DNA of 64,000 nt from positions 135,638 through 199,637 of the forward strand of contig NZ_LOCN01000006.1 of the NCBI RefSeq assembly GCF_001574435.1. The letters are read 5' to 3'. This DNA comes from Moritella sp. JT01 (GTDB taxonomy: Bacteria > Pseudomonadota > Gammaproteobacteria > Enterobacterales > Moritellaceae). The stretch's first letter is position 1, and every line of letters starts with the position of its first letter. This document shows positions 55,938 to 64,000 of this stretch, piece by piece. The notes beneath the pieces are model-generated. The model did no database searches, had not been told where the DNA came from, and saw nothing but the letters and a program-made list of their open reading frames with translations. The position numbers and the translations under genes are program-made.

Positions 55938-56717
55938 TTATGCATTTTTAGGGGCGAATAATTTGTTGTAGTGGTAAGAATATGGCAAGCGACATTCTGG
56001 ATATTCGGGACCCAAAAATTCGTCATCTTTATGGTACGATTTAACTTTCCAGTTAATTTCCCAAGTAGACGAGGTAGCGGAGTAGATCGAGACTTCACTG
56101 TCTTCTCTCGAATACTTAGGCGCATTACTCATGCTGCTCATGACATGGTAAGTTAACCCACCGCGTAGATAACAACCGCTGAATTTTCGGCACGAGCCGA
56201 CAGAACCATCAGCGACCGCAGCATATAGCGGGAGGTTTCCAGATACAGGGCGAGCAATACAGCTAATACCAAAAGCTGCATTACGAACTGTTTTTCGGTA
56301 CGTTTGGCCAATGCGTTTAATCACAAAGCTTTGTGCACCACCGCCCCAAGGGTAATCAATACCTTCAATGTATAATTCCAAACCTGCAACATGAGTAACA
56401 CCTGGGCCGAAAGGTTCATCATTTATATTCTCTCTGTAATCACGTACAATATTAATGAACGAGGCACCTGCGCGATTATTAGGGAATACCCACCACACCG
56501 GGTAATAACGGTCTGAACTCAGTCCCGTTAAATCAATTTCAGATTTATACAGCGCTTGGCCATTAATATCTTTAGCTTGAACCGACCCTTTCCAGCCATT
56601 AAGGCTATCTTGCGTTTGTTTAACCTTCTTATCGATTTCTTGTATTTTTCCATCAACCACCCCAGTGAGGTTATTGCTGGCTTGCACGAGTTCTGCAATG
56701 TTCTGTTCTATTGTCAT
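55938..56717 (-). CDS. Tail fibre / receptor-binding protein
   Basis: 259 residues. A short coiled-coil start (residues 1-45) is followed by a globular domain with ALYKSEIDLTGLSSDRYYPVWWVFP and ends in a Tyr/Pro-rich tip. Likely host-recognition tip protein, given its place just before the Tfa gene. Confidence 0.75.
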   Translation of the reverse strand: MTIEQNIAELVQASNNLTGVVDGKIQEIDKKVKQTQDSLNGWKGSVQAKDINGQALYKSEIDLTGLSSDRYYPVWWVFPNNRAGASFINIVRDYRENINDEPFGPGVTHVAGLELYIEGIDYPWGGGAQSFVIKRIGQTYRKTVRNAAFGISCIARPVSGNLPLYAAVADGSVGSCRKFSGCYLRGGLTYHVMSSMSNAPKYSREDSEVSIYSATSSTWEINWKVKSYHKDDEFLGPEYPECRLPYSYHYNKLFAPKNA

Positions 56718-56729
56718 GCTCTGTCCCCT

Positions 56730-57488
56730 TTATTCATCATGAGTCGATGTAATATGCTTTACCTGTCGGTACATCGTACTGACCTGTGCGGTTGCCATTT
56801 TGGCGAGCGAGGTTTGTACCTCACCATCGTGTTCCTGACGCTGCTTTATCATTGCTGATTGTGTTTGCTGCAGAGCTTGGCCTTCTTGCTCTAGTGTTCC
56901 AATGTGAACCTGCTGCAGTTCGATAGTATTTCGTAAATTGGTGACAACGTCTTTTAAGCCTAAGTGGCGCGTCATGTTGTCTATTTGCGCTGTAGCATTA
57001 GCGACAAGAGCCAGTTGCATACTGTCCAAGCGTGGGCTGTAGTCAAACATCCAACTACTGGCTTTAATATCGATGCGGGCAAGGGCTTTGGCTGCGGCGA
57101 ACTTCAATACAAAACTGCGGTTGTGTACGTTATTCACGCCCTGACGTTTACGCTGCAGAGGTAAATAATCCAGCGCTAACAAGGTGCCATTACTGGTCAC
57201 TAAGCCAATCCAGTTGTAATCAAAATCACCAACGTCCTGGTCTAATACACATGCCCATGCCACGGTATGCTCATCAATGAAACCATCGAGTAATTCATCC
57301 GTTTGATAGGCAATTTGAGCCTGTGCTGGGATTGTCATATTAGGATCGCGTTCTGCGCTATCACTTAAATTAGGCACATTCGCTAACACCAGCGTTGAGA
57401 CGTTTAGCCCCGAGTTGGCTAGTGCGCAGTTGGTAATGTGTTGCTTGCCAGCATTAGTAAGAATGCCGGTTACCTGTTGTTCTGACAT
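56730..57488 (-). CDS. Tail fibre proximal protein (DUF3751-like)
   Basis: 252 residues. The first 170 match the baseplate-attaching domain of P2-type gpH fibres (GILTNAGKQHITNCALANSG; WIGLVTSNGTLLALDYLPLQRKR). Residues 190-245 form a coiled coil. Ribosome site GGAG. Confidence 0.8.
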   Translation of the reverse strand: MSEQQVTGILTNAGKQHITNCALANSGLNVSTLVLANVPNLSDSAERDPNMTIPAQAQIAYQTDELLDGFIDEHTVAWACVLDQDVGDFDYNWIGLVTSNGTLLALDYLPLQRKRQGVNNVHNRSFVLKFAAAKALARIDIKASSWMFDYSPRLDSMQLALVANATAQIDNMTRHLGLKDVVTNLRNTIELQQVHIGTLEQEGQALQQTQSAMIKQRQEHDGEVQTSLAKMATAQVSTMYRQVKHITSTHDE

Positions 57489-57494
57489 AGAAAC

Positions 57495-58136
57495 TTACTC
57501 CGTTGCAGTACTAATGCTGCTTTCTTTACTCAAAAAACCATAAAGTGGCTGTAGTGTCAGTGGATGCTCAACCAACGTGTTCAGTGGCATTAACGGCACT
57601 TTTTGCACATGGTATTGCACATCAATCCAACTTGGTGCTAAGTCACAATCAGCAAAACTATGTACCGTAAATTCATAACGTCTGCAGGTACGTCCATAGA
57701 GCTGGATTAATTCGGGCATCAGTTCGCCGTATTGGGATACCGCATGACTGCTAAAATCGAGCGCAATAATGTCCCAATCCCTGTTTTCAATACGCTCTGT
57801 TACTTTGATTACATCAATACCCAGACGATTGAAGATATCGGCAATGGTTGCTATCTCACCCGCATCGGTAGTATTAACCAGTGCATGTTGAACCCGTTTC
57901 CTAAAAAACTCAGTCGGTTCGGTTGCCAGTCTTTCGGTCAACCTTTCCCAGGCTAACAAACCTAAAAATGGCTCTGCACTTTGTTGCTCATCTTTTTGTG
58001 CTACCGCCCACATCACCCAGTCTTTGGTATTGTTCCAATATTGCTGCGCGGCTTTCATTAGCTGCTGGGCATGGCCTTTATTTAGCCAGGTGGCAATTTC
58101 AGGTTGTTGATGCTGCTTTTGCTGAGAACTATCCAT
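57495..58136 (-). CDS. Baseplate protein I (gpI-like)
   Basis: 213 residues from ATG 58136, overlapping the gpJ stop by 8 bp; a longer frame overlaps gpJ without homology. WVMWAVAQKDEQQSAEPFLGLLAWERL ... RKRVQHALVNTTDAGEIATIADIFNRLGI is the gpI pattern. Confidence 0.8.
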   Translation of the reverse strand: MDSSQQKQHQQPEIATWLNKGHAQQLMKAAQQYWNNTKDWVMWAVAQKDEQQSAEPFLGLLAWERLTERLATEPTEFFRKRVQHALVNTTDAGEIATIADIFNRLGIDVIKVTERIENRDWDIIALDFSSHAVSQYGELMPELIQLYGRTCRRYEFTVHSFADCDLAPSWIDVQYHVQKVPLMPLNTLVEHPLTLQPLYGFLSKESSISTATE

Positions 58137-59274
58137 GCTGCACAACCAATTGCGTGAGTTTAGGCAGCCATAAACCCGTCTTAATATCACCACAATCAAA
58201 ATCGATACTGCGCAATGAAGGAAACTGATTGTGTAACTGGGTTTGTAACTGGCTCATGCTAAATGATGAATTCGGCCGCGTTCGTGTTGGTTGATATGCA
58301 TCGTTTAATCGAAACGCAGCCTGAATAAAGGTTTTTATATCCGCGCCAATATCGATACTATTTGCATGTAATGAATACGTGGCCGTTATTGCTCTGTCGT
58401 GTATCGGCATTGCGTACACCAAAAAATCATCACCATGACCATGATGGCCGTCATCACGAATATGTTGATTAATAGCGCCTAACAACCCCGTTGATACTTG
58501 ACCAACATTTAAGTAAATAAACGCATTGGCGGTACCAGGTCCACGCGGCGCTTGGTTTACAATTTCTATATTTTCAACCGGTATAGCGAAATCACTGATT
58601 ATCGATTTGTACACAGTATTGATGTGCCATTTAGCAGCAGTGCCGAATACATTTCTTATTCTGTTTCGATATGCTTCAGTGTTCTCTTCGTTCGCACCAG
58701 GGATAAGCAACCAGTCTTTTTCATTACGAACAGTCACGCCCTCAATGGGGTTAACTAAGCGATAATAACTGCCTACGGATAAGTTATACGCCTGCCCAGT
58801 TCCAACCGCTTGGGCCAACACTTCAATGACGTATTCACCTTCTTTAAATACTGCAGCGCTGAGTGTACATAACTGATATACCGTGCCGCCAATACTGGCA
58901 CTACTGACCAAGGCACCAGCTGGTATACTCAACACGCCATCACTGTTTGTGCGTGTTAAAGTCAGCATGCCTTTGGCTTTAATTGCATCCATAACAAAAA
59001 CATTGCGGCTTGGACCATGTAACCCAATTAATGCGCTGCGACTTGCCGTCATGATAAATAAATCGGGCATCAATATACGCGCTATCCAATCGAGTAGACC
59101 AATAACAGGTAAGGTAATTAAAGCCTTAACCGTGCGCCAGAACGGACTAAATGGACTGCCATTCTCGACAATAATTTGCTGTTCGCTTAACACCTGGTCC
59201 CATTGCTGCTTGGCGACCGTCTCATTCACTGGTAACCCAGCATCTGCCATCATTTTTTTAAAATCAGGTACCAT
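58129..59274 (-). CDS. Baseplate protein J (gpJ-like)
   Basis: 381 residues. Baseplate_J features: GVLSIPAGALVSSASIGGTVYQL, then EGVTVRNEKDWLLIPGANEENTEAYRNRIRNVFGTAAKWH and GPGTANAFIYLNVG. Forms the wedge of the contractile tail baseplate. Confidence 0.88.
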   Translation of the reverse strand: MVPDFKKMMADAGLPVNETVAKQQWDQVLSEQQIIVENGSPFSPFWRTVKALITLPVIGLLDWIARILMPDLFIMTASRSALIGLHGPSRNVFVMDAIKAKGMLTLTRTNSDGVLSIPAGALVSSASIGGTVYQLCTLSAAVFKEGEYVIEVLAQAVGTGQAYNLSVGSYYRLVNPIEGVTVRNEKDWLLIPGANEENTEAYRNRIRNVFGTAAKWHINTVYKSIISDFAIPVENIEIVNQAPRGPGTANAFIYLNVGQVSTGLLGAINQHIRDDGHHGHGDDFLVYAMPIHDRAITATYSLHANSIDIGADIKTFIQAAFRLNDAYQPTRTRPNSSFSMSQLQTQLHNQFPSLRSIDFDCGDIKTGLWLPKLTQLVVQHG

Positions 59275-59275
59275 G

Positions 59276-59599
59276 TTATGCCCCCGCCCATTTCATTGTG
59301 CCGTATTGCTTAGTTTCAGCTTCAATCGATAAGGTCTTATCACTGTTATAACTGATCAAGATTGTGCCAGGCTTGAGTCTATCGTCTTGTTCGACTTCGA
59401 GTTCTAAATCCGTCAGTACCGGCGCAATGCCATTGATGTTGCGCTGTTTAACTAACTTAACTAATAAGCCACTTTCGATAATGCGGTGCTTAACGTCTTG
59501 GCCAATCACTTTGGCCGCAGATAATTTGCCAGCACTGAGCGAGGAATTAAATACAAAATCCCCATCAACAATATTTAAATCAACATGCATATTTATCAT
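59276..59599 (-). CDS. DUF2590-like tail/baseplate protein
   Basis: 107 residues; the first ATG overlaps the tape-measure stop (TAATG), with a second ATG three codons later. FNSSLSAGKLSAAKVIGQDVKHRIIESGLLVKLVKQR is gpW-like in pattern. Possibly the gpW/gp25-type baseplate lysozyme-fold wedge subunit. Confidence 0.65.
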   Translation of the reverse strand: MINMHVDLNIVDGDFVFNSSLSAGKLSAAKVIGQDVKHRIIESGLLVKLVKQRNINGIAPVLTDLELEVEQDDRLKPGTILISYNSDKTLSIEAETKQYGTMKWAGA

Positions 59600-61776
59600 T
59601 ATCCGGCCAACTCCATTAACTGTTCAAAATCATGCGCAAGGTTGTCACTTTTCATCACTACATTGTCGATATAAACCCGCTTACTGTTATCGGCACTGCT
59701 ATTACTCTGGTTATTCGTGTTCAGTCTGCTTTGCTGGAAATACTGCGTTCGCTGTATACGCGGACGGCTTACCTTGGCCAGCTGTTGGTTGTTTTCTTGA
59801 TACTGTTGAATACGCGCACTGTGTGCATTTGTTTCATTAAACGTTTGGCTTTCAACAAGCGAAGCAGCAACCGGCGATAAACCGCTAACCTGATTGAACT
59901 GCGTATTTGTATTAACTAAGTTGTTCGCTGCATAAGCCTCTGTGCTTAATACTTGGTTTGCAGCAACTGGTGTAAAACCGTTAGCCTGGTTAATTCGTGT
60001 ATTCATGTTTGCAAGATACTTTGATCCAAGAGTCTCTGTGTTGAGCTTCGTTGATAGTGTATTCTCAGTTGATATTGGCGCTGCTGTTTTGGTCACCTCT
60101 TCAACTTTTGAGTTAATGGTCATCTCTTTACCGTCCATCAATCCCAGTGCTTCGAGCACCCATTTAACATTATCAATTAGGCCTGTGAATACCGACATTA
60201 CGCTGTCAAATATCTTAATCAGAACTTGCCCCCAACTTGAATCTTTAAAGGCAGCAACAATGGCATCCCAATAAAAGATAAGTCCCACAACGGCAGCCAC
60301 TAACGCAACGACCCCAGCGATAACCAGCCCAATAGGATTGGCAAGCAATGCTGTATTAAATAACCAAGTCACACCCTGCGCCGCTAACATAGCACCACGA
60401 TAGAGACCGATAGCCGCAAGATAAGCACCCATCACTGCAATGTTGCCTAAGAACCCCATCACGCGCAGTGCAACCAAACCAACCTGCCACAGTTTTGTTG
60501 AAATAGCGGCGGCATTGGTCACGACACTAAGGCCGATTAAGGCAAAGCGATAAATGCCGATGATCATATTCATGGCACTGAAGGCCATCATCAATGCAAT
60601 GACGCCAACAGCAGCAGCACCAAGTACGCCCGTTAATGTCGGAAATTCTTGGGTTAGCCATATCACGCCACCTAACATAGCAACCAACATATCGACAACC
60701 GGTTCAATAATCGGTAACACTGCTTGCCCCATCGCCGTTGCAGCGCCATTTAATGAACCACTAAATCTGTCCCAGGGACTGGCAATGATATTCGCCATTT
60801 CACTGGCCTTGGATGCATCAGTAACATTGGTTAGTTCGTTAATACCCTGTTTTAACTTGGCTGTTTTTGAACTTAAAATATCAACCACCGAGGCGGCATT
60901 TTTAGACCCGAAGGCTTTATTTAAAATATCGCCCCTAGCCACGCTGCCAACGCCCGCCAATCGAGCATTAATACGCGAGAGCACCACATCTATACCAAGC
61001 ATATCGCCTTGACTATCGGTCAGTTCAATCCCTAATCCTTTTTGCGCTTTACCGATGCCATCAATAAAGGCGGCATATTGGGTACCCGCGACAGAACCCG
61101 ACTTAAGGACCAGCTGCAGTTCGCCCAGCACCGCAAATTGTTCTGCGGCATCGATACCACGACTGGCGGCTTTGGCGCCTAACGCACTAAAGGCCGATTG
61201 CATTTCTGCGCCGGTGGTTTTATACATTTGCACGGCTTTCGCTGTTTGCCCTGCAATCTGATTCACCCAGTCGGACTTGCCCATTTTGTTGGTGGTTTTT
61301 TCAAAGATGCCGTACATGGTGCCCATATAACTGGTGATCGTGCTGGCATCCGCTTTAGTCGCAACCGCTAATACATTGGATGCCTTGGTAAAGGAGGCAA
61401 GCTCATCACCGGTGAGCCCAGATATGGCCGACTGGATATCGTAAGCACTGCGCACGAACTCTGCAGAGTTACCGCCAAACTGAGCGGTAAATTCAAACGC
61501 GGTTTTGGTTAGTTTGGTTAAGTCTTCGCTGGCTACACCCAATGTTTGTACTTCACCCAGTGCAGCAACATGATCAATAGCAGGTGACAAACTACTGACC
61601 AGAGCCATGGCGCCGCCAGCTGTGCCCATAAAGCCACTCATCATTTGGTTTTGAGCACTGGCCGTTTGGGCGCTAAGTTGATTTATCTTGTCCATGATCT
61701 TATTCACTGGCCCTGTTGCTTTATCAACAACGCCAATGGTGTACATGAGTTTTTCCAACTTACTTAATGCGCTCAT
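59599..61776 (-). CDS. Tail tape measure protein
   Basis: 725 residues. N-terminal TP901-type domain (about 65-330: EDLTKLTKTAFEFTAQFGGNSAEFVRSAYDIQSAISGLTGDELASFTKASN), then several hydrophobic segments (about 365-520) and a Gln/Asn-rich end. Ruler for tail length. Ribosome site GAGGGG. Confidence 0.92.
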   Translation of the reverse strand: MSALSKLEKLMYTIGVVDKATGPVNKIMDKINQLSAQTASAQNQMMSGFMGTAGGAMALVSSLSPAIDHVAALGEVQTLGVASEDLTKLTKTAFEFTAQFGGNSAEFVRSAYDIQSAISGLTGDELASFTKASNVLAVATKADASTITSYMGTMYGIFEKTTNKMGKSDWVNQIAGQTAKAVQMYKTTGAEMQSAFSALGAKAASRGIDAAEQFAVLGELQLVLKSGSVAGTQYAAFIDGIGKAQKGLGIELTDSQGDMLGIDVVLSRINARLAGVGSVARGDILNKAFGSKNAASVVDILSSKTAKLKQGINELTNVTDASKASEMANIIASPWDRFSGSLNGAATAMGQAVLPIIEPVVDMLVAMLGGVIWLTQEFPTLTGVLGAAAVGVIALMMAFSAMNMIIGIYRFALIGLSVVTNAAAISTKLWQVGLVALRVMGFLGNIAVMGAYLAAIGLYRGAMLAAQGVTWLFNTALLANPIGLVIAGVVALVAAVVGLIFYWDAIVAAFKDSSWGQVLIKIFDSVMSVFTGLIDNVKWVLEALGLMDGKEMTINSKVEEVTKTAAPISTENTLSTKLNTETLGSKYLANMNTRINQANGFTPVAANQVLSTEAYAANNLVNTNTQFNQVSGLSPVAASLVESQTFNETNAHSARIQQYQENNQQLAKVSRPRIQRTQYFQQSRLNTNNQSNSSADNSKRVYIDNVVMKSDNLAHDFEQLMELAG

Positions 61777-61797
61777 TCGTTCCCCTCAACCTGTGAC

Positions 61798-61989
61798 TTA
61801 ACCACTGTCTAACGCCATGCAAATACCATTGTTGATGGCGATCTGCTGCTTTTCTTGATTATCATTTTCCAAAAACAATGCCTGGGCTAAACTGTCTTCG
61901 GTGGCCACGCTGTGTGGCAGCCATTTTTGCTGATAGGCGAGCAACTGATCTAAGCGGTTTCTGCTTATCTCTTTTGCTCGCTGTTCTAT
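61798..61989 (-). CDS. -1 frameshift extension of the tail assembly chaperone (GT product)
   Basis: After the chaperone frame reaches GTA AAA AAA TAG, slipping back one base on A_AAA_AAA (61989-61995) opens a 63-residue frame: IEQRAKEISRNRLDQLLAYQ ... QQIAINNGICMALDSG. It has no start codon of its own and fills the gap to the tape-measure gene exactly, as G/GT pairs of dsDNA tailed phages do. Confidence 0.85.
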   Translation of the reverse strand: MEQRAKEISRNRLDQLLAYQQKWLPHSVATEDSLAQALFLENDNQEKQQIAINNGICMALDSG

Positions 61990-62252
61990 TTTTTTACGGT
62001 GATATTGAACTCAGGTTGATACTCTTCAACCACACTGCCGACCAGATGCAGCGCTGCACCAGGCAGGCCTAACATTTCTTTTAATGTTGCTTTGCACTCG
62101 TTATCAACCACCGTCATTAAGAAGTTGGTCGCAGGTTGAATTTTATTAACCTGGTTACTTTGGTTTAAAAACTTGTTGTAAGCCGTTACGTTCACATTGA
62201 AACTCAGTTCAATGTCATTCACTTCTAGGGTAATTTTTTGCTCTAACGCCAT
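61986..62252 (-). CDS. Tail assembly chaperone (G-type product)
   Basis: 88 residues from ATG 62252 (GTG 62264 would overlap the previous stop region). ALEQKITLEVNDIELSFNVNVTAYNKFLNQ ... VVDNECKATLKEMLGLPGAALHLVGSVVEEY. Short, acidic, located between tube and tape measure, ending on a slippery heptamer directly before its stop. Confidence 0.8.
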   Translation of the reverse strand: MALEQKITLEVNDIELSFNVNVTAYNKFLNQSNQVNKIQPATNFLMTVVDNECKATLKEMLGLPGAALHLVGSVVEEYQPEFNITVKK

Positions 62253-62260
62253 GGTCACTC

Positions 62261-62869
62261 TCACTCTTTATTTGGGATCAAATCAGCTTGGTTCAATAGG
62301 GTATACGTAAAGGTACTGCCCCATTGCTGACGGCTTTGATGGCAAAGGGCCATCAGCTTATTAAAATCATTCGGGTTGGCTAATACCTGGCAACCTGCAG
62401 ACCACTTGTCGACTTGCTTTGACTCATGGTTTGCACTCGCTCGATGGCAATTAATACCGAAATAACCACGTTGTAAATTATTCTCACAATCCAGTTGATT
62501 ATCATTGTTGTTGTCTCTGTAAACGGTGACGGGTTTATGCTGCACTAACGCAGGGTATTTTCCCTGGTGATAACCGAAGGTCCATAAACTGCGATGCTGC
62601 ATAGCGGCAAGTACTGCGGTACCATCCAGATTGCAGGGGTTTTCACGGTAATAAGTGCCTGCATCCGTGGTGCATTTAAAACTGACGAGCTGCCATTTAC
62701 CGTCTTGCTGATACAGGACACAAAGCAGATCGTTAAAGCTGTTTGCCTTGGTGTCCGTGTGACGAACGCCAATCAAGTTAAGGTTTAACTCACCTTCAAA
62801 TACTTTGTACTGCTTGGCCTGCATCGCTTTAAGCAAACTACTTGCAGTGAGGTTTTTCATTGCAGCCAT
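62261..62869 (-). CDS. Probable phage cell-wall enzyme (YkuD/L,D-transpeptidase-like)
   Basis: 202 residues. GINCHRASANHESKQVDKWSAGCQVL places His142 and Ser157-Ala-Gly-Cys160 as in YkuD-type catalytic centres (His ... S-x-G-C). A calcium-loop-like DNNNDNQLDCE precedes it. No signal peptide. Located in a phage tail module between tube and chaperone, it is a candidate endolysin or tail-associated wall enzyme. ATG overlaps the tube stop. Confidence 0.65.
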   Translation of the reverse strand: MAAMKNLTASSLLKAMQAKQYKVFEGELNLNLIGVRHTDTKANSFNDLLCVLYQQDGKWQLVSFKCTTDAGTYYRENPCNLDGTAVLAAMQHRSLWTFGYHQGKYPALVQHKPVTVYRDNNNDNQLDCENNLQRGYFGINCHRASANHESKQVDKWSAGCQVLANPNDFNKLMALCHQSRQQWGSTFTYTLLNQADLIPNKE

Positions 62870-63321
62870 TACAGGTCTCTCACTTCTTCTGCAGTCAGAT
62901 AAGGAATGCCGTTAATTTTGATAAAATCAGTCGACGTCACCGGCCCTTTGATCGTGGTGGTATCTTCTTCGCCACCTTCCGCTTTGATATTTAAGATCTC
63001 GTCTAACTGCGGCAGTACACCAAAGGCTTCAATATTCTTGGTGCCAGCGGCAACTTCCGCTAAGAACGAAATATCAAAAGGTTCGATGCCTTTCCAACTG
63101 CCCGCCGTTTTAGCTACATCCTGCAGAATAAGAAAGTTCTCATGATCTAATTTAATGGTTACTTCGGCGTCAACCGGACCATCGATATAGCCTTTAGTAA
63201 TGCCACGTACTTTTTTGGCTTTACGGCCATCGGTGATCTTTACGCTGGCTTCAATGACATGCACCATTTTGTCACCAATGAAAATATCAAAGTCTTTACC
63301 GCCTAATGCTTTTACTGACAT
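62869..63321 (-). CDS. Tail tube protein (DUF2597-like)
   Basis: 150 residues: GGKDFDIFIGDKMVHVIEASVKITDGRKAKKVRGITKGYIDGPVDAEVTIKLD. Beta-rich, right size and place (after the sheath) for the tube protein of a contractile tail. Ribosome site AAGGA. Confidence 0.8.
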   Translation of the reverse strand: MSVKALGGKDFDIFIGDKMVHVIEASVKITDGRKAKKVRGITKGYIDGPVDAEVTIKLDHENFLILQDVAKTAGSWKGIEPFDISFLAEVAAGTKNIEAFGVLPQLDEILNIKAEGGEEDTTTIKGPVTSTDFIKINGIPYLTAEEVRDL

Positions 63322-63331
63322 GTGCTGTTCC

Positions 63332-64000
63332 TTATTCGTCTTTGTCTAACATGATGCCGACAAGGATTTCACTTGGTGAGTCAATCGGCTGTATTTTTAC
63401 TGTGACTCGCAGTTGTCGTGCATTCATAAACGTTAAAGTGATTGAATCATCTTTCGGTTCACGTATTTCACCAGGGAATTTGTCTGCGCCGATATTGATA
63501 CTTTTTGACATGTCGCGCAGTGGTTTGCCTAACACACGTTTACCAAAACCAATACCTGTTGAACTGTTGTTGAGTCGGCGGTTTTTGATTTGATAAATCG
63601 CGATAATGCGAATTTGTCGCGCGGCTTTATCGACGATACGACCGGCTTCAATTTGCTGATAGTCACCGCCTTCGGCATCGAGCATATTGACGTCACCAAA
63701 GTAGATGCCATCAAAGTCAGGATAAAATTGCACACAGCTAAAACGGATAGTATCCAGTGCGGCTGTTACTGCATTGGTGATCGGTTGACCGGAACTGTCG
63801 TGCGGTGTCGGTTGCAATGCCATCGACCCTGTTTGTACACGCATTGGTGAATCGGCAATCGTCACTGAACGTTTACAAAGTCGCCCCGTGACAGCGCCAA
63901 GTTCGTCACCATAAAGCGCAGGGATCACGGCCACTCGCGCAGCAACAACACCATCTGTTAATGGGGTGATCGCGGCGAGGTGTTCAGCCCATGTTTGGCT
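63332..64000 (-). CDS. Tail sheath protein, C-terminal part (DUF2586-like; cut by window edge)
   Basis: 222 residues visible; the frame stays open to base 64000 (AITPLTDGVVAARVAVIPALYGDELG). GRIVDKAARQIRIIAIYQIKNRRLNNS and the end TLTFMNARQLRVTVKIQPIDSPSEI are the C-terminal sheath domain that packs on the tube. An in-frame GTG at 63934 is an internal codon, not a start. Confidence 0.8.
   Translation of the reverse strand, partial: SQTWAEHLAAITPLTDGVVAARVAVIPALYGDELGAVTGRLCKRSVTIADSPMRVQTGSMALQPTPHDSSGQPITNAVTAALDTIRFSCVQFYPDFDGIYFGDVNMLDAEGGDYQQIEAGRIVDKAARQIRIIAIYQIKNRRLNNSSTGIGFGKRVLGKPLRDMSKSINIGADKFPGEIREPKDDSITLTFMNARQLRVTVKIQPIDSPSEILVGIMLDKDE

Larger units (their letters stand above)
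52443..64000 (-). mobile_element. Contractile-tail prophage or tailocin, tail module (right end outside window)
   Basis: Nineteen tightly packed leftward genes in tail-assembly order: sheath, tube, lysis candidate, tail chaperone, tape measure, baseplate, fibres, hub, spike. DUF2586/DUF2597/DUF2590-type proteins point to the HP1/K139-like branch of P2-related phages. No capsid, terminase, integrase, repressor or att repeat is in the window, so prophage and tailocin cannot be told apart. The left boundary must lie between 52378, the end of a host-type gene, and 52443. Confidence 0.85.

Overview
The window looks like the chromosome of a marine, cold-adapted gammaproteobacterium. Moritella or a near relative (Psychromonas, Shewanella, Colwellia) is my best guess, from AT-rich flanks, the gene families present and the HP1/K139-like tail genes; this is inference, with no rRNA or marker gene to settle it. 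No rRNA, tRNA or CRISPR array was recognised.

Layout. 1-3.3 kb: a truncated CHASE-domain signalling protein with a strong Fur-box-like palindrome upstream, and the lytic transglycosylase Slt. 3.4-10 kb: a decaying accessory island holding a GNAT remnant, a class 3 lipase, a very unusual membrane-anchored lipoxygenase-like protein in the same operon, a second lipase that is a frameshifted pseudogene, and an IS66-family transposase remnant. 10-12 kb: a secreted phospholipase D-like protein. 12.7-24.3 kb: a patchwork of small regulator/enzyme modules (WYL regulator + VOC protein, DEAD-box helicase, SDR, LysR/MDR reductase, SRPBCC/MarR, EVE-domain protein, GNAT, AraC/SIS). Degenerate short hairpin repeats are scattered through the gaps. 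23.4-28.9 kb: two redox/electrophile modules. One is LysR with DoxX, glutathionyl-hydroquinone reductase and pirin; the other is a MarR with a C-terminal four-Cys cluster, facing a secreted protein and a CPGC redoxin across a promoter bracketed by two operator-like sites.

30.7-46.8 kb: a complete, more GC-rich complex I operon in permuted order, nuoH-I-J-K-(antiporter A)-(84 aa)-(antiporter B)-M-N-A-B-C-D-E-F-G. It has four antiporter-like subunits instead of three. The usual NuoL is replaced by two MrpD-like proteins, one carrying a NuoL-type C-terminal tail, with a small two-helix membrane protein between them. The genes overlap by start/stop codons almost throughout.

46.9-52.4 kb: an APH/choline-kinase-like protein, a CysQ-like phosphatase broken by a frameshift, a membrane protein, a cytochrome b561, and a lipoprotein alpha/beta hydrolase whose linker is a 21-unit hexanucleotide repeat.

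52.4-64 kb (running off the right edge): the tail module of a contractile-tailed prophage or tailocin, all on the minus strand. It contains sheath, tube, a YkuD-like lysis candidate, tail-assembly chaperone with a textbook A_AAA_AAA -1 frameshift extension, tape measure, baseplate J and I, fibres, fibre chaperone, hub and spike. Capsid, terminase, integrase and att sites are not in the window.
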